From Pseudomonadota bacterium (lineage in GTDB: Bacteria; Pseudomonadota; Alphaproteobacteria; Acetobacterales; Acetobacteraceae): DNA of 5,596 bases. The first letter of the stretch is position 1, and each line of letters opens with the position of its first letter. The notes under the pieces were generated by a model. The model did no database searches, had not been told where the DNA came from, and saw only the letters and a list, made by a program, of their open reading frames with translations. The position numbers and the translations under genes are program-made. Where the stretch lies: positions 1 to 5,596 of the forward strand of contig JAKBAQ010000188.1 of the NCBI GenBank assembly GCA_021808985.1. Reading direction: 5' to 3'. Positions 5,089-5,596 of this stretch are shown here, one piece after another.

Positions 5089-5596
5089 TTATTTCGGGTA
5101 TGGCACGACCCAGGGGCGGTTGCCTTGGGCGGCGCGGTCAGTCCGCAGCCGGAGGCCGTGGGGTGACACCCAGGCGGCGGTGGCGCCGTTGCGGTAGGTG
5201 TACATACGGTCAATGACCGGGGTGGACCCGCAGGCGCCGCGCAGCATCGCCGGGGAGACGGCCAGGACGGCGTTGCCGCAGCCGCCAGGCGGAGGGGTTA
5301 GGGCGAACAGCACGGCGCCGAGGCGGCAGGTGTTTTGCGTGCAGCGCGCCAGGGTGAAGGGCTGGCCGCCCCAGACCGGCGCCCATTGCGACAATGTGTA
5401 GGCATGGGGCTTGCCGCGGCTGAGGAGAAAAACGCGCGGCGCGGCGCGGATGGCGATGAGCCCGGCGCTGGGGGAGACCAAAATGTCAGGCGGGGGGGTG
5501 GCGGCGTAGACGGCGAGGCCCGCGAGCATGAGCGCCAGGCCCGCGAGGCGCGGCGGGCTGCGCCAGATGCACAGCCAGACCAGCCCGGCGGCGATG
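5089..5596 (-). CDS. comEC: ComEC/Rec2-type DNA uptake channel protein, C-terminal part only
   Basis: ComEC is the inner-membrane channel that moves single-stranded DNA into the cytoplasm during natural transformation. Only the last 168 residues are in the window, and the frame is open to the right edge. The first ~35 visible residues are hydrophobic (a ..GLVWLCIW.. stretch, then a LAGLALMLAGLAVYAA helix), the end of the membrane part. After TPPPDILVSP comes a soluble tail of about 135 residues with the features I associate with alphaproteobacterial ComEC: GLIAIR, SQWAPVWGG, a four-Cys pattern (C-x4-C, then two single Cys), VIDRMYTYRNGATAAW and a closing NRPWV. No metallo-beta-lactamase HxHxDH motif is seen in this part, and the tail is too short for a full domain of that type. 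I cannot judge the channel domain or whether the whole gene is intact. It ends 125 bp before the sulfotransferase start. Another reading would be an uncharacterised membrane protein, but the C-terminal pattern favours ComEC. Confidence 0.85.
   Translation of the reverse strand, partial: IAAGLVWLCIWRSPPRLAGLALMLAGLAVYAATPPPDILVSPSAGLIAIRAAPRVFLLSRGKPHAYTLSQWAPVWGGQPFTLARCTQNTCRLGAVLFALTPPPGGCGNAVLAVSPAMLRGACGSTPVIDRMYTYRNGATAAWVSPHGLRLRTDRAAQGNRPWVVPYPK

Overview
This is a GC-rich window with strongly G/C-biased third codon positions. It reads as ordinary chromosomal DNA of an alphaproteobacterium. The support is the ComEC C-terminal end (IDR..YRNGA..AW pattern), the CG[ST]AY variant of the GlmS phosphate loop, and close family matches of MetK, DapB and TrmB. 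A Rhodospirillales/Acetobacteraceae-like source is possible, but the sequence alone cannot fix the order or genus.

Layout, left to right: (1) the 3' three-quarters of glmS on the + strand, running in from the left edge and ending at 1342; (2) a short, AT-rich convergent intergenic region holding candidate terminators for both strands; (3) a minus-strand block read from right to left: comEC (only its 3' end, cut by the right edge), a small PAPS-type sulfotransferase family gene, dapB, metK and trmB. The window is densely coding and the largest gene-free gap is about 130 bp. Two related palindromes lie between metK and trmB. The inner one has a T-tract and is a good intrinsic terminator, placed only 17 nt before the trmB start codon.

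Functionally these are housekeeping genes: amino-sugar precursor synthesis for cell wall and LPS (GlmS), the lysine/meso-diaminopimelate branch (DapB), S-adenosylmethionine synthesis (MetK), an S-adenosylmethionine-using tRNA m7G46 methyltransferase (TrmB) and DNA uptake (ComEC). MetK makes the cosubstrate TrmB consumes, and GlmS and DapB both feed peptidoglycan, but nothing here shows dedicated co-regulation. The sulfotransferase is the one accessory-looking gene.

I looked for a hidden new system (repeat arrays, riboswitches, small ORFs, RNA genes, mobile-element ends) and found none I can defend. The most interesting points are the tandem related palindromes before trmB, the reduced cysteine-containing C-terminal domain of ComEC, and the sulfotransferase inside a housekeeping block.
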